Counted from the first letter of the stretch, positions 9,194 through 20,331 are shown. The stretch is DNA of 38,977 nucleotides from Acidobacteriota bacterium (GCA_021851465.1 JAJZDL010000003.1:1-38977), one strand, 5' to 3'. Notes: generated by a model from the sequence alone, not told the origin. A program made the numbers and translations.

Positions 9194-11203
9194 CTAAACT
9201 TTGTCGGCCTCTTCGAACTCGGCCTTTGCGAAGGGGTGCGGCGCGGTGAGGTCGGCGCCCATGCTGTCGCTGGCTGCATTCATCGTCTGGCCCTTCATCG
9301 CGCCCATGACTTCAGTGTCCATCATCGTCTCGGCGAGGCGTCGCGTGGCCTTGTCGAGGCGCTCGATGCACTGGCGGATGAGCCTGTAATCGTTGCCGGA
9401 GGCGGTCGTCTTCAATTCATCGACGCAGGCTGCGATCTGCGCCAGCTCGTCGTTCGACAACTGTTGCCATGCAGCGTGGCTGCGGCCCTTCTCGACTGCG
9501 GAGAGGATCGTCTCGGCCTCGTTCCTGGCCTCGATGAGCTGGCGCGCGTCGAGGTCCTCCTCTGCGTGGTCGAAGGAGGCGAGGATCATCGTCTCCACCT
9601 GCGCGTCGGTGAGTCCGTAGGTTGGCTTCACCTCGATCTCAGCCTCTTTGCCGCTGCGCTGTTCGCGCGCGCCGACGTGCAGAATGCCGTTGGCGTCGAT
9701 CAGGAAGCGGACCTCGATGCGCGGCATTCCGGCGACCATCGGCGGAATGCCTTTGAGGTCGAAGCGCGCCAGGCTGCGGCAGTCTTTAGCCAGCTCGCGC
9801 TCGCCCTGCACGACGTGGATGGCCACGTTGGTCTGTCCATCGACCCCGGTGGTGAAGTGCTCGGTTGCGCTGGCCGGGATGGTCGAGTTGCGCTCGATAA
9901 TGCGCGCGACGACCCCACCCAGCGCCTCAATGCCCAGCGAGAGCGGTGTTACGTCGAGCAGCAGAAGATCGTCCAGCGCCGAGCCTGCGCCGCCGCCGGC
10001 CAGAATCCGCGCCTGCACCGCCGCGCCCAGCGCGACCACCTCGTCGGGGTTGAGCTCGGTGTGCGGCCTCTTGCCGCGCGCGCCCAGGTGGAAGAGATCG
10101 TCGACCAGCGAGCGCACCGCCGGGATGCGCGTGGAGCCGCCGACCATCACCACCTCGTCGATCCGGTCCGCGTTCAACCTGGCGTCCTTCAACGCCTGCA
10201 CGCACGGAGCGGCGGTGCGCTGAACGATCGGCGCGATCAACTGCTCGAACTGCGCGCGCGCGATCTTTCGGGAGTAATTTTTCCCGTTTGGCAGTGCAAC
10301 ATTGAGAAGCGTGGCGTTGGCCTCGGAGAGCGCAATCTTGGCCTCGATCACAGCCTTTCGCACCGCCTGCACCAGCTCGCCGCCGGCCCTGGCGAGTGGG
10401 CCGATGCCAAGATCGGCGTCGCCCGCGATGTCGTCGAGGGCGACCGCAATCAGCAGGTTGTCGATGTCGTCGCCGCCCAGGTGCGTGTCTCCTCCGGTGG
10501 CGACTACCTCGAAGATGCCCTCGTGCAGCTTGAGAATGGAGATGTCGAAGGTGCCGCCGCCAAAGTCGTAGACGGCGATCAGGGCGTCATGCCCGTTCGC
10601 GCTCTCGGCGGTCTTCTTGTCCAGCCCGTAGGCAAGCGCGGCCGCCGTCGGCTCGTTGACCAGGCGCAGTACATCGAGGCCCGCGATGCGGCCCGCGTCC
10701 TTGGTCGCCTGGCGCTGCGCGTCGTTGAAGTAGGCGGGGACGGTGATGACGGCCTTTGTCACCGGCGCGCCGAAGAACCGCTCCGCGTTCTTCTTCAACT
10801 GCAACAGCACATAGGCCGAGATCTCCGGCGGCGTCAGTTGCAGCCCGCCGATCTCCAGCTTCAGCACATCGCCGGGCTGCAGCCCCTCCACCAGTTTGAA
10901 GGGGAAGAGCTTCAACTCCTGCTGCACGTCCTCGATGCCGCGGCCCATCAGCCGTTTGGCGGAGTAGACCGCGCTCCCGGCATCGGTCAGCAGCGTGGCC
11001 CGCGCCGCGTTGCCGACGACGAAGCCGCGCTGCGCGTCGAAGGCCACGACCGATGGCACAAGCCGGTCGCCATCCTCGCCGGGGATGATCGTCGGCCGGT
11101 CGCCCTGCATGAACGCTACCAGAGAGTTGGTCGTGCCGAGGTCGATGCCAACCACCCGCGACGCAATCTCCGGTTCGCCCTGCTCTATACTCTCTTCCGC
11201 CAT
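9194..11203 (-). CDS. hscA: Hsp70-family chaperone, HscA-like
   Basis: [39 protein letters not shown]...[12 protein letters not shown]...[17 protein letters not shown]; next to an Isc-type ferredoxin. Start ATG 11203 rather than the long upstream ORF extension. Confidence 0.88.
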   Translation of the reverse strand: MAEESIEQGEPEIASRVVGIDLGTTNSLVAFMQGDRPTIIPGEDGDRLVPSVVAFDAQRGFVVGNAARATLLTDAGSAVYSAKRLMGRGIEDVQQELKLFPFKLVEGLQPGDVLKLEIGGLQLTPPEISAYVLLQLKKNAERFFGAPVTKAVITVPAYFNDAQRQATKDAGRIAGLDVLRLVNEPTAAALAYGLDKKTAESANGHDALIAVYDFGGGTFDISILKLHEGIFEVVATGGDTHLGGDDIDNLLIAVALDDIAGDADLGIGPLARAGGELVQAVRKAVIEAKIALSEANATLLNVALPNGKNYSRKIARAQFEQLIAPIVQRTAAPCVQALKDARLNADRIDEVVMVGGSTRIPAVRSLVDDLFHLGARGKRPHTELNPDEVVALGAAVQARILAGGGAGSALDDLLLLDVTPLSLGIEALGGVVARIIERNSTIPASATEHFTTGVDGQTNVAIHVVQGERELAKDCRSLARFDLKGIPPMVAGMPRIEVRFLIDANGILHVGAREQRSGKEAEIEVKPTYGLTDAQVETMILASFDHAEEDLDARQLIEARNEAETILSAVEKGRSHAAWQQLSNDELAQIAACVDELKTTASGNDYRLIRQCIERLDKATRRLAETMMDTEVMGAMKGQTMNAASDSMGADLTAPHPFAKAEFEEADKV

Positions 11204-11425
11204 TCCGTCCCGTTTCCTCAGGTCTCTCCGACGCTTCGCCGCATCCCGGCACTGATTGGATGCGATCTGGCAATCCACGATTCCGCGCCCTGCACTATTG
11301 TCTATTGTCCTACAGACCCTGTATCGCACTCGCAGCCGTGGGGGTGTGCGTGCGGCGAAGGCGGCGAATAGACAACATCCAGACTCGGCTGAGTGGCGCG
11401 TCCTGCTACCCTTGAACCTGGACCT

Positions 11426-12934
11426 ATGACGATCGCCACAGACACTGCCACTCCCATCCGCGTCCGCATCGCCCCCTCGCCCACCGGGGACCCGCATGTC
11501 GGTACGGCCTACATTGGGCTGCTCAACTTCCTCTACGCTCGCCAGCGCGCGGGCAAGTTCGTCCTGCGCATCGAGGACACCGACCGCACGCGCTTCGTCT
11601 CCACATCCGAGCAGATGATCTTCGACGCGCTGCGCTGGCTCGGCCTGGAGTGGGACGAAGGCCCCGACGTGGGCGGACCGTACGGCCCCTACCGCCAGTC
11701 CGAACGCACCGAGATCTACCGCGAGCATGTGCAGAGGCTGCTCGACTCCGGCCACGCCTACCGCAGCTTCGAGACCGCCGAAGAGCTGGAGGCGATGCGC
11801 CGGTCGCAGATCGCCGCCAAGCTGCCGCCTCGGTATAATGGAGCGCACCGCGAGCTTACGGCGGCGCAGATTGCGGCGTTCGAGGCCGAGGGCCGCCCGG
11901 CGGTCGTCCGCCTGAAGGTGCCCGCCGAGGGCGAGACTGCATTCCGCGACGAGCTGCGCGGCGCAATCAACTTCTCCCACAACAACGTGGACGACCAGGT
12001 GTTGCTGAAGTCCGACGGCTTCCCGACGTACCACCTGGCCAATGTGGTGGACGACCACCTGATGCGGATCACGGACGTGATCCGCGCCGAGGAGTGGATC
12101 TCGTCCACGCCGAAGCACGTCCTGCTCTACAAGGCCTTCGGCTGGGAGCTGCCGCGCTTCTGGCACATGCCGCTGCTGCGCAACATCGACAAGAGCAAGA
12201 TCTCCAAGCGCAAGAACCCCGTCTCGCTCATCTACTACCGCGAGAGCGGCTTTCTGCCGCAGGCCGTGCTCAACTTCCTCGGACTGATGGGCGGCGGCAT
12301 GGCCCAGCCCAGCGAAGAGGAGATCGTCGCCAAGGGGAGCAGCCTCAAGCAGGGCGACATCTTCTCGCTCCCTCAGATGATCGAGAAGTTCGATTTCAAG
12401 CGCATCTCGCTGGGTGGGCCGGTCTTCGACCTGACCAAGCTGAAGTGGCTCAACGGCGAGTATCTGCGCGCCCTCTCGCCGGAGGCATTCTTCCAGGCGC
12501 TGCGAGCGACGGTCTTCTCCGACGAGTATCTGCGCCGCATCGCGCCGCTGGTGCAGACGCGCATCGAGACGCTGGCGCAGTTCGGCGAGATGACCGACTT
12601 CTTCTTCAAGGACGATGTGATGCCCGCGCCGGAGGTCTTCGTCCCGAAGAAGCGCACGCTGGAAGAGACGCTGGACTTCGCCGCCGAGCAGCTCGCCGTG
12701 CTGGAGGCGACGCCCTTCACCGCCGAGGAGCTGGAACCCGCGCTCAAGAAGCTCGGGGCCGAAAAGGAGTGGCCGGTGAAGGACAACTTCATGCTGCTGC
12801 GCGCTATCCTCACCGGCAGGACGGCCAGCCCGCCGCTGCTGGAGAGCCTGATCGTCTTCGGCAAGGCGCGCTCGCTGGACCGGATGCGGCGTTTTATCGA
12901 CGCGCAGAAGCGCCTCGCCGCCACCAGAAGGTAG
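11426..12934 (+). CDS. gltX: Glutamyl-tRNA synthetase
   Basis: [70 protein letters not shown] at 11426. Confidence 0.94.
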   Translation: MTIATDTATPIRVRIAPSPTGDPHVGTAYIGLLNFLYARQRAGKFVLRIEDTDRTRFVSTSEQMIFDALRWLGLEWDEGPDVGGPYGPYRQSERTEIYREHVQRLLDSGHAYRSFETAEELEAMRRSQIAAKLPPRYNGAHRELTAAQIAAFEAEGRPAVVRLKVPAEGETAFRDELRGAINFSHNNVDDQVLLKSDGFPTYHLANVVDDHLMRITDVIRAEEWISSTPKHVLLYKAFGWELPRFWHMPLLRNIDKSKISKRKNPVSLIYYRESGFLPQAVLNFLGLMGGGMAQPSEEEIVAKGSSLKQGDIFSLPQMIEKFDFKRISLGGPVFDLTKLKWLNGEYLRALSPEAFFQALRATVFSDEYLRRIAPLVQTRIETLAQFGEMTDFFFKDDVMPAPEVFVPKKRTLEETLDFAAEQLAVLEATPFTAEELEPALKKLGAEKEWPVKDNFMLLRAILTGRTASPPLLESLIVFGKARSLDRMRRFIDAQKRLAATRR

Positions 12935-13002
12935 GCCACCGGGCAGTTGGGTTCTTCATGCGTCTTGCAGCGCGATGCCTCGCAGCCGCAGCGCCCCGGG
13001 CG

Positions 13003-13743
13003 TTATTGCTGCGGGACCGCGGGGGCCGAAGCTGAAGAGGGGTTCAGCTTTTCGGCGGCGAGCATCCCGGCGGGGCCTTTGGCGTCCTTGTCCTTCAGGC
13101 TGGCGTATATCTTCCGCGCGTCGTCGGTCTTGCCCTCGGACTCGTAGAGGCTGGCGAGCTGGAGCTGGGCGATGCCGTAGGGGATTGTGGTCGTGGGCTT
13201 GGCGCTGAGCTGGTTGTAGAGGTCGATGGCCTGGGGACCGCGTCCGGTGTCGCGGTAGAGCTGGGCGAGGGCGAACTTGGCGAGCGCGGCAAGGTTGCCG
13301 TTCCATCCGCCCGCGACCTTCTTCAATGCCTCTTCGGCCTGCCGGTTGTCTCCCGCCTCGATGTCGGTGAGGCCGACAAAGTAGCGCGCGGTGCGTCCGT
13401 CGGGCGTCATGCCGTACTGGTCGGCGACGGCCTGGAAGAGGGCGTTTGCGGCCTTCGCCCGCTCCACGGTGGAGGAGTACGTCTTGACCCCGGCGGGCAC
13501 CTCCTGGCCAGCCTGCGCCAGGGGCGTCTGATAGGCCTGCATGGCGACACCGAAGGCGACCGAGGCTGCATTCGAGCGGTTGTTGTAGACCACCGCGCCG
13601 ACGACAGCGACGAGAATGGCCACCAGAAGAACTGCGCCGGTGACGACCACCGTCTGGCGGTTCTCGCTGGCCCACTCCAGGCCGTGCGTGGTGGTACTGA
13701 CGAACGTGTCTTTTTTGAGGGCTGCCTTGGTCTGTTGGTCCAC
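13003..13743 (-). CDS. Membrane-anchored TPR protein, YfgM-like
   Basis: Single N-terminal TM (VVVTGAVLLVAILVAVVGAVVYNN) followed by TPR-like repeats (ALAKFALAQLYRDTGRGPQAIDLYNQL...). Confidence 0.75.
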   Translation of the reverse strand: MDQQTKAALKKDTFVSTTTHGLEWASENRQTVVVTGAVLLVAILVAVVGAVVYNNRSNAASVAFGVAMQAYQTPLAQAGQEVPAGVKTYSSTVERAKAANALFQAVADQYGMTPDGRTARYFVGLTDIEAGDNRQAEEALKKVAGGWNGNLAALAKFALAQLYRDTGRGPQAIDLYNQLSAKPTTTIPYGIAQLQLASLYESEGKTDDARKIYASLKDKDAKGPAGMLAAEKLNPSSASAPAVPQQ

Positions 13744-13960
13744 TGTGTCCGATCTTCCTTTGTGCCCGGGCCGATTCTGCTCTCGGGCTGAACTTGCTTC
13801 GGTTCTCGCTCTGGTCTTGCTGCCGCCGGTTTACGCCGAGCGAGCGGAAGCAGGCGCGCCAGTCCGCGGCGCAACCCTACAAGTCTATCAGCCCACCCGC
13901 GCAAGCTGCTAGACTGCCCGCAGGATTCGATGAGTGAGCGGAATCTGTTGGAGGAACAGA

Positions 13961-15622
13961 GTGCAGCGAACGATTCGCGCCGCAGCGGGTGTACTGGCAA
14001 TGGCAGCCGCGTGCCTCTCCGCGACGGCCCAGGCGCCGGTAAACTCTGCAACGGAGCCATTGCCGGGCGATCGGCGGTCGTTAGCGCTCGATCGGCAGAT
14101 TGCGGCGCTGGTGGCGCAGCCCGCGGCTGCACGCGCACACTGGGGCGTTATTGTGACGAGGCTCGATGGCGCGCCGATCTACGCGCTGAACGAGGGCAAG
14201 CTCTTCCATCCGGCCAGCTACGCCAAGCTGTTCACGACAGCGGCGGCGATGGCCCTGCTGGGGCCGGATAGGACGTTCGAGACGCGGGTCGTCGCCAAAG
14301 GCACCCTCGAGGCGGGGGTGTTGATGGGCGATCTCGAACTGGTGGGCGGCGGGGACGCGAACCTGTCGGGGAGGGTCTTGCCCTATGTGTCTCCCGCGAA
14401 CCGGCCCAGGGATGGAGGGCCCGCGCCCGATCCGCTGCGCTATCTCGCGCAGCTCGCCGACCAGGTAGTCGCCAAGGGGCTGAAGGAGGTGGACGGGGAC
14501 GTCGTTGGGGACGATACATACTTTGCGTGGGAGCCATACACGCCGGGCTGGGCGGTCGATGACTTGGTGTGGGGGTATGGTGCGCCAGTCAGTGCGTTGT
14601 CGATCAACGAAAACCAGATACAAGTGACTGTTACCCCCACGGCCACTCAAGGACACACGGCCACAGTTCGCTTAACTCCGGCAATACCGTACTACACGCT
14701 GGACGTGGGTACATGGACAGGAACGGCAAAGTACGGGCGTCATGTGTCGATGAACCGCGCGTCCGGATCGAAGGTACTCCAGATCGGAGGGACGATTGCC
14801 GTGGATGCAGGAGCGGACGTGGAAGAGGTGGCGATTCAGGATCCCGCAGAGTACGCCGCAATGGCATTGAAGGGCATATTGGAAGCGCGCGGAGTTGAGG
14901 TGAAGGGGACTGCACGGGTCGAGCATCGGCCCTCGTGGGAGGGAGACTTTCCGACTCAATCGCGGGAGACGATGGATCCCGGCTTTTTCAACGGGACCCT
15001 GAGCCTTGGATGTTCGGAGATGGGGAGGCCGGATCTCGGGCCGAATGAGACTGTTCTGGCAACGCATCGGTCGGTTGCGCTGGGTGAAGACGTGGGCGTC
15101 ACGAATAAAGTGTCGCAAAATCTTCATGCGGAGATTCTGCTGCGCCATCTTGGCAAGTCGATGGCCTGCTTCGGAACGACAGCGCAGGGAGAGCGTGTGG
15201 TACGGGGCTTCCTGACAGAACGCGCGGGGATCGACAAGGACGACTTTGTGCTTTACGACGGGTCCGGGGTGAGCGGCTACGACCTGGTGACGCCGCGGGC
15301 GGTGGCGAAGCTGCTCTCGTTTGCGGCGCACGATCCGAAGACCGGAGCGCCGCAGCCATGGTTTGCCGAGTGGAAGGCCAGCCTGCCGGTTGGCGGCGTG
15401 GATGGCACGCTGGAGGACCGCTTTACCAGGCCGCCGCTGAAGGGCCACGTCTTCGCCAAGACGGGCACGCACAGCGAGGGGAACGCCCTGAGCGGCTATC
15501 TGGACTGCGCCAGCGGGCAGACGGCGATCTTCTCGATCCTGGTGGACGACCATCTGCCGGCGGACAACGCCGACCGCGATACGATGGATAAAATTGTGGC
15601 AGCGATCGCCGCTGCGGAGTAG
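13961..15622 (+). CDS. dacB: D-alanyl-D-alanine carboxypeptidase/endopeptidase (PBP4 family)
   Basis: HPASYAKLFTTAAAMALLG (SxxK), DGSGVSGYDLVTPRAVAKLL (SxN-like region), VFAKTGTHSEGNALSGYL (KTG). Likely GTG start at 13961 with signal peptide. Confidence 0.9.
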   Translation: MQRTIRAAAGVLAMAAACLSATAQAPVNSATEPLPGDRRSLALDRQIAALVAQPAAARAHWGVIVTRLDGAPIYALNEGKLFHPASYAKLFTTAAAMALLGPDRTFETRVVAKGTLEAGVLMGDLELVGGGDANLSGRVLPYVSPANRPRDGGPAPDPLRYLAQLADQVVAKGLKEVDGDVVGDDTYFAWEPYTPGWAVDDLVWGYGAPVSALSINENQIQVTVTPTATQGHTATVRLTPAIPYYTLDVGTWTGTAKYGRHVSMNRASGSKVLQIGGTIAVDAGADVEEVAIQDPAEYAAMALKGILEARGVEVKGTARVEHRPSWEGDFPTQSRETMDPGFFNGTLSLGCSEMGRPDLGPNETVLATHRSVALGEDVGVTNKVSQNLHAEILLRHLGKSMACFGTTAQGERVVRGFLTERAGIDKDDFVLYDGSGVSGYDLVTPRAVAKLLSFAAHDPKTGAPQPWFAEWKASLPVGGVDGTLEDRFTRPPLKGHVFAKTGTHSEGNALSGYLDCASGQTAIFSILVDDHLPADNADRDTMDKIVAAIAAAE

Positions 15623-15701
15623 GGCAAGGCCAACGGCAACGGCGGAGATTCCGGTTTCGCCGGCAACGACGACTTGTGGAACGGAGGACAGGCAGGGCCA
15701 G

Positions 15702-16082
15702 ATGCGACAATGGGAGAGCATGAGACGGATTGCGGCAGCGATGTTTGGCGTGGGCGTGGCGATGACGATTGCAGCGGCAGTGGGATGCACCAAGCTGCCT
15801 CCGCCAACGCCGCTCAATGAGTTGAACCCGCAACAGATGCGCGGATACTCCGAGTTCCAGGCGCACTGCGCACAGTGCCACAACGACCGCACCAACGATC
15901 CACTGAATGGGCAGTCGCTGCGCGGCGTCTTCAAGAAGCAGTATCTGCCGAGCGGCGCGCCGACCGACGACGACCGCGTGATGGACGCGATCCTGTATGG
16001 GCGCCCGATGATGCCTGCGCTGGGCGGCAGCATGACCCCCGACGAGCGCCAGGACCTGCTGGCGTATCTGCACACGCTGTAG
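15702..16082 (+). CDS. Monoheme c-type cytochrome, probable lipoprotein
   Basis: Signal/lipobox-like AAAVGC, heme motif HCAQCH, distal RPMMPALGGSMTPDERQDLLAYLHTL. Confidence 0.82.
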   Translation: MRQWESMRRIAAAMFGVGVAMTIAAAVGCTKLPPPTPLNELNPQQMRGYSEFQAHCAQCHNDRTNDPLNGQSLRGVFKKQYLPSGAPTDDDRVMDAILYGRPMMPALGGSMTPDERQDLLAYLHTL

Positions 16083-16116
16083 AACGGTTGCAAATTGCGC
16101 GGGGCGAGTGGAAGCG

Positions 16117-16485
16117 ATGGGTGAGGACGAAGCGCGGACAGGTGCGAAGGGACAGATGCTGCCGGGCATCGCCGCAATCTGCATGTTCATGATCTTCATG
16201 ACCATGGTGAACGTCTATGCGGGGCTGCACGGCGCATACGGGGCCGGTGTTGCGAAGTACGGCATCCTGGCCCTCTGCACGCTCCTGGCGGTGGGGATCT
16301 TCGGCCTGCTGCGCCTGCGCAAGTGGGGCTGGGCGCTGGTGACGGCGGGATGCCTGTTGTTCGCGGCGGGCGACTTTTTCTACTTCTCGAAGGCGCACCT
16401 GGGGTTCTTTCTGGTGCGCGGCCTGTTTGTGCTGGTCTTCTTTCTGTACCTGGTGCGGCAGGAGACGCGCGAGCGGCTGCTGTGA
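16117..16485 (+). CDS. Small four-TM membrane protein of unknown function
   Basis: Four hydrophobic segments in MGEDEARTGAKGQMLPGIAAICMFMIFMTMVNVYAG...FLVRGLFVLVFFLYLVRQ. Confidence 0.6.
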   Translation: MGEDEARTGAKGQMLPGIAAICMFMIFMTMVNVYAGLHGAYGAGVAKYGILALCTLLAVGIFGLLRLRKWGWALVTAGCLLFAAGDFFYFSKAHLGFFLVRGLFVLVFFLYLVRQETRERLL

Positions 16486-16542
16486 GCGCGCCGCAGCGGT
16501 GCCACACGCAAGGCGATACAATTTAATTCGGTTCGAATTCCC

Positions 16543-17496
16543 ATGACGCCGCCAATCGCCGAAGCAACCAACCCGGAGCTTGTGCAGATCGACCTGGCGC
16601 CGCGCCGTCCGGCGCGCAAGCCGGAGTGGCTGAAGGCGCGCGCTCCGGGCGGCGAGACCTTCCACAACCTGAAGAAGCTGGCGCGCGATCTGCACCTGCA
16701 CACCGTCTGCGAGAGCGCGCAGTGCCCCAACATCGGCGAGTGCTGGAACCAGAGGTCCGCCACCTTCATGATGCTGGGCAACCTGTGTACGCGGCGGTGC
16801 GGCTTCTGCGCGGTGCCCAAGGGCAGGCCGGAACCGATCGACCACGACGAGCCGCGGCGCGTGGCCTACGCAGTTGCGCAGCTTGGGCTGGCCCATGCGG
16901 TGATTACCAGCGTGAACCGCGACGACGACAACCTGGGCGCGGCGCGGGCCTTCGCGTCTGCAATCCACGAAATTCACAGTCAATCTCCAGCCTGCCGCGT
17001 CGAGGTGCTGACGCCGGACTTCCAGGGCAACGACGAGGCGCTGCGCATCGTGGTGGAGGCACGCCCGGAGATACTGAACCACAACATCGAGACCGTCCCG
17101 CGGCTCTACGCGATCGCGAAGTCGGGCGGCAAGTACGCTCGCTCGCTGGAGTTTCTGCGGCGGGGCAAGGAGATCGCGGCGGAGACGGGCCGCACGCAGG
17201 CGACCCCGCCTCTGGTGACCAAGACCGGCATCATCGTCGGCATGGGCGAGGAGATGCACGAGCTGCTGGCGGTCTTCCGCGACCTGGCCGAACGGCGCGT
17301 GGACATCCTCACCATCGGGCAGTACCTCCGCCCCACGCGCGACCATCTGGTGATGCAGCGGTTTTATACGCCGGAGGAGTTTGCGTTTCTGAAGCACGAG
17401 GCCTTGGCAATGGGCTTCCGGCATGTGGAGAGCGGGCCGTTGGTGCGGTCGAGCTACCATGCGCGGGAGCAGGCGGAGTCGACCGGCCTGGCGTAG
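16543..17496 (+). CDS. lipA: Lipoyl synthase
   Basis: CESAQCPNIGECWNQRSATFMMLGNLCTRRCGFCAVPKGRP; radical SAM CxxxCxxC plus N-terminal auxiliary cluster cysteines. Confidence 0.96.
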   Translation: MTPPIAEATNPELVQIDLAPRRPARKPEWLKARAPGGETFHNLKKLARDLHLHTVCESAQCPNIGECWNQRSATFMMLGNLCTRRCGFCAVPKGRPEPIDHDEPRRVAYAVAQLGLAHAVITSVNRDDDNLGAARAFASAIHEIHSQSPACRVEVLTPDFQGNDEALRIVVEARPEILNHNIETVPRLYAIAKSGGKYARSLEFLRRGKEIAAETGRTQATPPLVTKTGIIVGMGEEMHELLAVFRDLAERRVDILTIGQYLRPTRDHLVMQRFYTPEEFAFLKHEALAMGFRHVESGPLVRSSYHAREQAESTGLA

Positions 17497-17580
17497 GCCC
17501 CCATCGCAGAGGCTGTTTAGGGATCCCCACCATCAGTCGCCGCATTCGATAGCACGGGCCCCGCCATAAACTGTGCCGGG

Positions 17581-17610
17581 TTGTCACAGGGCGCTACTGG
17601 CTGCAATAAT
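17581..17610 (+). promoter_or_regulatory. Putative sigma70-type promoter for the fucosidase gene
   Basis: TTGTCA (17581-17586), 18-bp spacer, AATAAT (17605-17610), about 39 nt upstream of ATG 17649. Confidence 0.35.
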
Positions 17611-17648
17611 GCCGCGCAGGCTTGAATGAGGTTTTGCGAGGAGCGCAG

Positions 17649-19547
17649 ATGGAACGCAGGGACTTTTGCAAACTGATTGCGGCTACGGCCGCGGCCACGG
17701 CGGTACCCCAGGCAGCAGAGGCGGCACAGACGGCATCTACGGTGCCCGCGACTCCCGCGGCCCCGGCTGGGCGGCCGCCCAGGAGGATGCCTCCACCGCC
17801 GACCGCGGAGGAGATTGCGCAGGCGACCAGCTCCCCGACGTTCAAGAGCTTCGATACGCTGAGCGAGGATTATGCGGCGTTCTGCGCGACCCCGGCGGAC
17901 CAGCGCGAGTTCTTCGAGTTGAAAGATGGACAATTTGTGAAGGAGAAGCTGGACGAGGCGAGTTGGAAGCCCTCGGCGTGGGGCAATCCGCCGCGGCTGC
18001 CGGTTGCCGAAGGGTCGCAGGATGGCGTGCCGCTGGAGTCGCCGGTTTCCGGCCTGGGGGGAGATGGGCCGTACAAGCCGACGTGGGATTCGCTGCTGCA
18101 ATATGAGGCGCCGGAGTGGTACCAGGATGCGAAGTTCGGCATCTGGGCGCACTGGAGCCCGCAGTGCGTGCCGGAGGACGGCGACTGGTTTGCGCGCAAC
18201 ATGTACATGCAGGGTTCGGGCCAGAACAAAGACCAACTGGCGCACTACGGCGATCCCTCCAAGTTCGGCTACAAGGACCTGTGCGCGCAGTGGACGCTGC
18301 TGAACTGGGACCCGGACGAGCTGATCGCGCGGTACAAGAAGGCGGGGGCAAAGCTGTTTATCGCGCTGGCCAACCACCACGACGGCTTCGACGCATGGGA
18401 CTCGAAACACCAGCCGTGGAATGCGGCTGCGATCGGGCCGCACCGCGACGTGGTTGGCGGATGGGCGGCGGCGGCGCGGGCGCAGGGGCTGCGCTTCGGT
18501 GTGACGGTGCACCAGGCGCGCAATTGGTGGTGGTTCCAGACCTCGCATGACGCGGACAAGGCGGGGCCGATGGCGGGGGCGCCGTACGACGGGCGGATGA
18601 CCCTGGCGGACGGCAAGAACACATGGTGGGAGGGGCTGGATCCGCAGCGGCTGTATGGGCCGAAGCATCCGGTCGACGCTCTGCCGGACATCTCGTATGT
18701 GAAGAACTTCTACGACCGGACGCGCGACCTGATCGACCAGCACGATCCCGACCTGCTGTACTTCGACAACACGATGCTGCCGCTGGGCTGGGGCGGCATG
18801 AACATCGGCTCGTACTACTACAACAACAACCTGAAGACGCACGGCGGCAAGATGGAAGGCATCCTCAACGTCAAGGGAGTGCCGGACAAGCTGGCGAAGG
18901 CTGTGGTGGCGGATTACGAGCGCGGGATTACGAGCGCGATCATGCCGTATGTCTGGCAGTCGGAGACGTGCATCGGCGGCTGGCACTACGACCGCAAGCA
19001 GTTCATCAAGCCGGGGGAGTATGGCGGCTACCTGCCGCCGAAGGACTGCATCCACTGGATGATCGACGCGGTGAGCAAGAACGGAATCTTCATTCTGGAC
19101 ATCCCCGGCAAGCCCGACGGCACCATCGACAGCAAGGAGATCGCCGTTCTGGATGGGATCACCGCCTGGATGCAGGCCAACGGCGAGGCAATCTACGCGA
19201 CGCGGCCATGGACGGTCTACGGCGAGGGGCCGAACTCGGTGCAGGCAGGCTCGTTCCAGGGCAAGAGCGTGACCAAGCTGGGCGAGAAGGACATCCGGTT
19301 TACGCGCAACAAGGCCAATACCGTGGTCTATGCGATTGTGCTGGGCTGGCCGACGGCGGAGTTTGTGGTGGAGTCGCTGGGCACCGCGGCGGCGACCAAG
19401 CCGGGCAAGGTGGAGAACGTTCAACTGCTGGGCACCGACGCGAAGGTGAAGTGGAAGCAGACCGCCGCGGGCCTGTCGGTCCAACTGCCCAAGCAATATG
19501 ACCCGGCAGCCGACTACGCGGCGGCACTGAAGGTGCAGTTCGCCTGA
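17649..19547 (+). CDS. Secreted alpha-L-fucosidase (GH29)
   Basis: Tat-like N-terminus MERRDFCKLIAATAAATAV; WYQDAKFGIWAHWSPQCVPEDGDWFARNMY, AKLFIALANHHDGFDAWDSK, DLLYFDNTMLP characteristic of GH29. Confidence 0.88.
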   Translation: MERRDFCKLIAATAAATAVPQAAEAAQTASTVPATPAAPAGRPPRRMPPPPTAEEIAQATSSPTFKSFDTLSEDYAAFCATPADQREFFELKDGQFVKEKLDEASWKPSAWGNPPRLPVAEGSQDGVPLESPVSGLGGDGPYKPTWDSLLQYEAPEWYQDAKFGIWAHWSPQCVPEDGDWFARNMYMQGSGQNKDQLAHYGDPSKFGYKDLCAQWTLLNWDPDELIARYKKAGAKLFIALANHHDGFDAWDSKHQPWNAAAIGPHRDVVGGWAAAARAQGLRFGVTVHQARNWWWFQTSHDADKAGPMAGAPYDGRMTLADGKNTWWEGLDPQRLYGPKHPVDALPDISYVKNFYDRTRDLIDQHDPDLLYFDNTMLPLGWGGMNIGSYYYNNNLKTHGGKMEGILNVKGVPDKLAKAVVADYERGITSAIMPYVWQSETCIGGWHYDRKQFIKPGEYGGYLPPKDCIHWMIDAVSKNGIFILDIPGKPDGTIDSKEIAVLDGITAWMQANGEAIYATRPWTVYGEGPNSVQAGSFQGKSVTKLGEKDIRFTRNKANTVVYAIVLGWPTAEFVVESLGTAAATKPGKVENVQLLGTDAKVKWKQTAAGLSVQLPKQYDPAADYAAALKVQFA

Positions 19548-19652
19548 CGCACCGGTTTAGGTGCGCTGAAGAAGCTGCGGACCACACACCGGCGGCGGAG
19601 CCTGACAACGCGGTTGCAAGGCGCATCGACGAGTGGATGCCGTCAGAGTTGG

Positions 19653-19921
19653 CTATGAGGCGAGCCTACGGCGACGGCGGGTGGGAGTGGGCGCGGGCAG
19701 CAACGGGGCGGCGAGCTGCTCGTAGAGGCGGAAGAGGAACTCGACGCGCTCGCGGTCGGAGGCGAAGGGCTCGGGGCGGTAGCAGCGCTCGACGGCGCGG
19801 TCGAGGCGCTGGTGGGCCTGGACGAGTTCGGACGGCATGAGCAGCGGGTCGTAGAGCTGGGCGAGGGTGGAGTCAGGGTAGAGGGCGCGGGCGTCGAGGA
19901 TGGCCTGGGCGCGGGGTGCTG
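19653..19921 (-). pseudogene. C-terminal remnant of an MmeI-like class I SAM-dependent DNA methyltransferase/nuclease
   Basis: APRAQAILDARALYPDSTLAQLYDPLLMPSELVQAHQRLDRAVERCYRPEPFASDRERVEFLFRLYEQLAAPL resembles the C-terminal tail of that family; no catalytic domain attached; abuts the vsr stop codon. Confidence 0.75.
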
Positions 19922-20329
19922 TCAGGCCTTCAGCCCGTGAAGATAGATCAGCTTGTCGATGAATTTCCCTTTGCCAATCCTGCACTCAGGAATTCTTAGA
20001 ACGCTCCAACCTTGAGAACGAAGGAATGCCGTCGTCTCTTTATCTCTCGCGCGATTTCGTCCAATCTTATCCAGCCAATACTGCCGATTGCTGTTTGGAA
20101 TTCGACAGCACTGAACGCATCCATGCCAGAAGCAACCGTCTACGAAGACTGCTATTTTACGGCCCGGCCAAGCAAAATCCGGCTTTCCACGAATTGACCA
20201 CTGCTTGCGATATCCGGTGAGTCCTGCCAATCGAAGGAGGTTTGCTACAGCTTTCTCGGTGCTGAGATTGGACCGTGACTTGACTCTGGACATCGTTCTC
20301 GAACGAACGGCCTTCGAGACGTTGTCCAC
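19922..20329 (-). CDS. vsr: Very short patch repair (Vsr) mismatch endonuclease
   Basis: MDNVSKAVRSRTMSRVKSRSNLSTEKAVANLLRLAG...GKPDFAWPGRKIAVFVDGCFWHGCVQC...NRARDKETTAFLRSQGWSVLRIPEC; GTG start. Confidence 0.93.
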   Translation of the reverse strand: MDNVSKAVRSRTMSRVKSRSNLSTEKAVANLLRLAGLTGYRKQWSIRGKPDFAWPGRKIAVFVDGCFWHGCVQCCRIPNSNRQYWLDKIGRNRARDKETTAFLRSQGWSVLRIPECRIGKGKFIDKLIYLHGLKA

Positions 20330-20331
20330 GG

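Noticed and set aside
11204-12166. N-terminal extension of the Hsp70 ORF to 12166
   Set aside because: Overlaps gltX antisense; Hsp70 homology begins just after ATG 11203.
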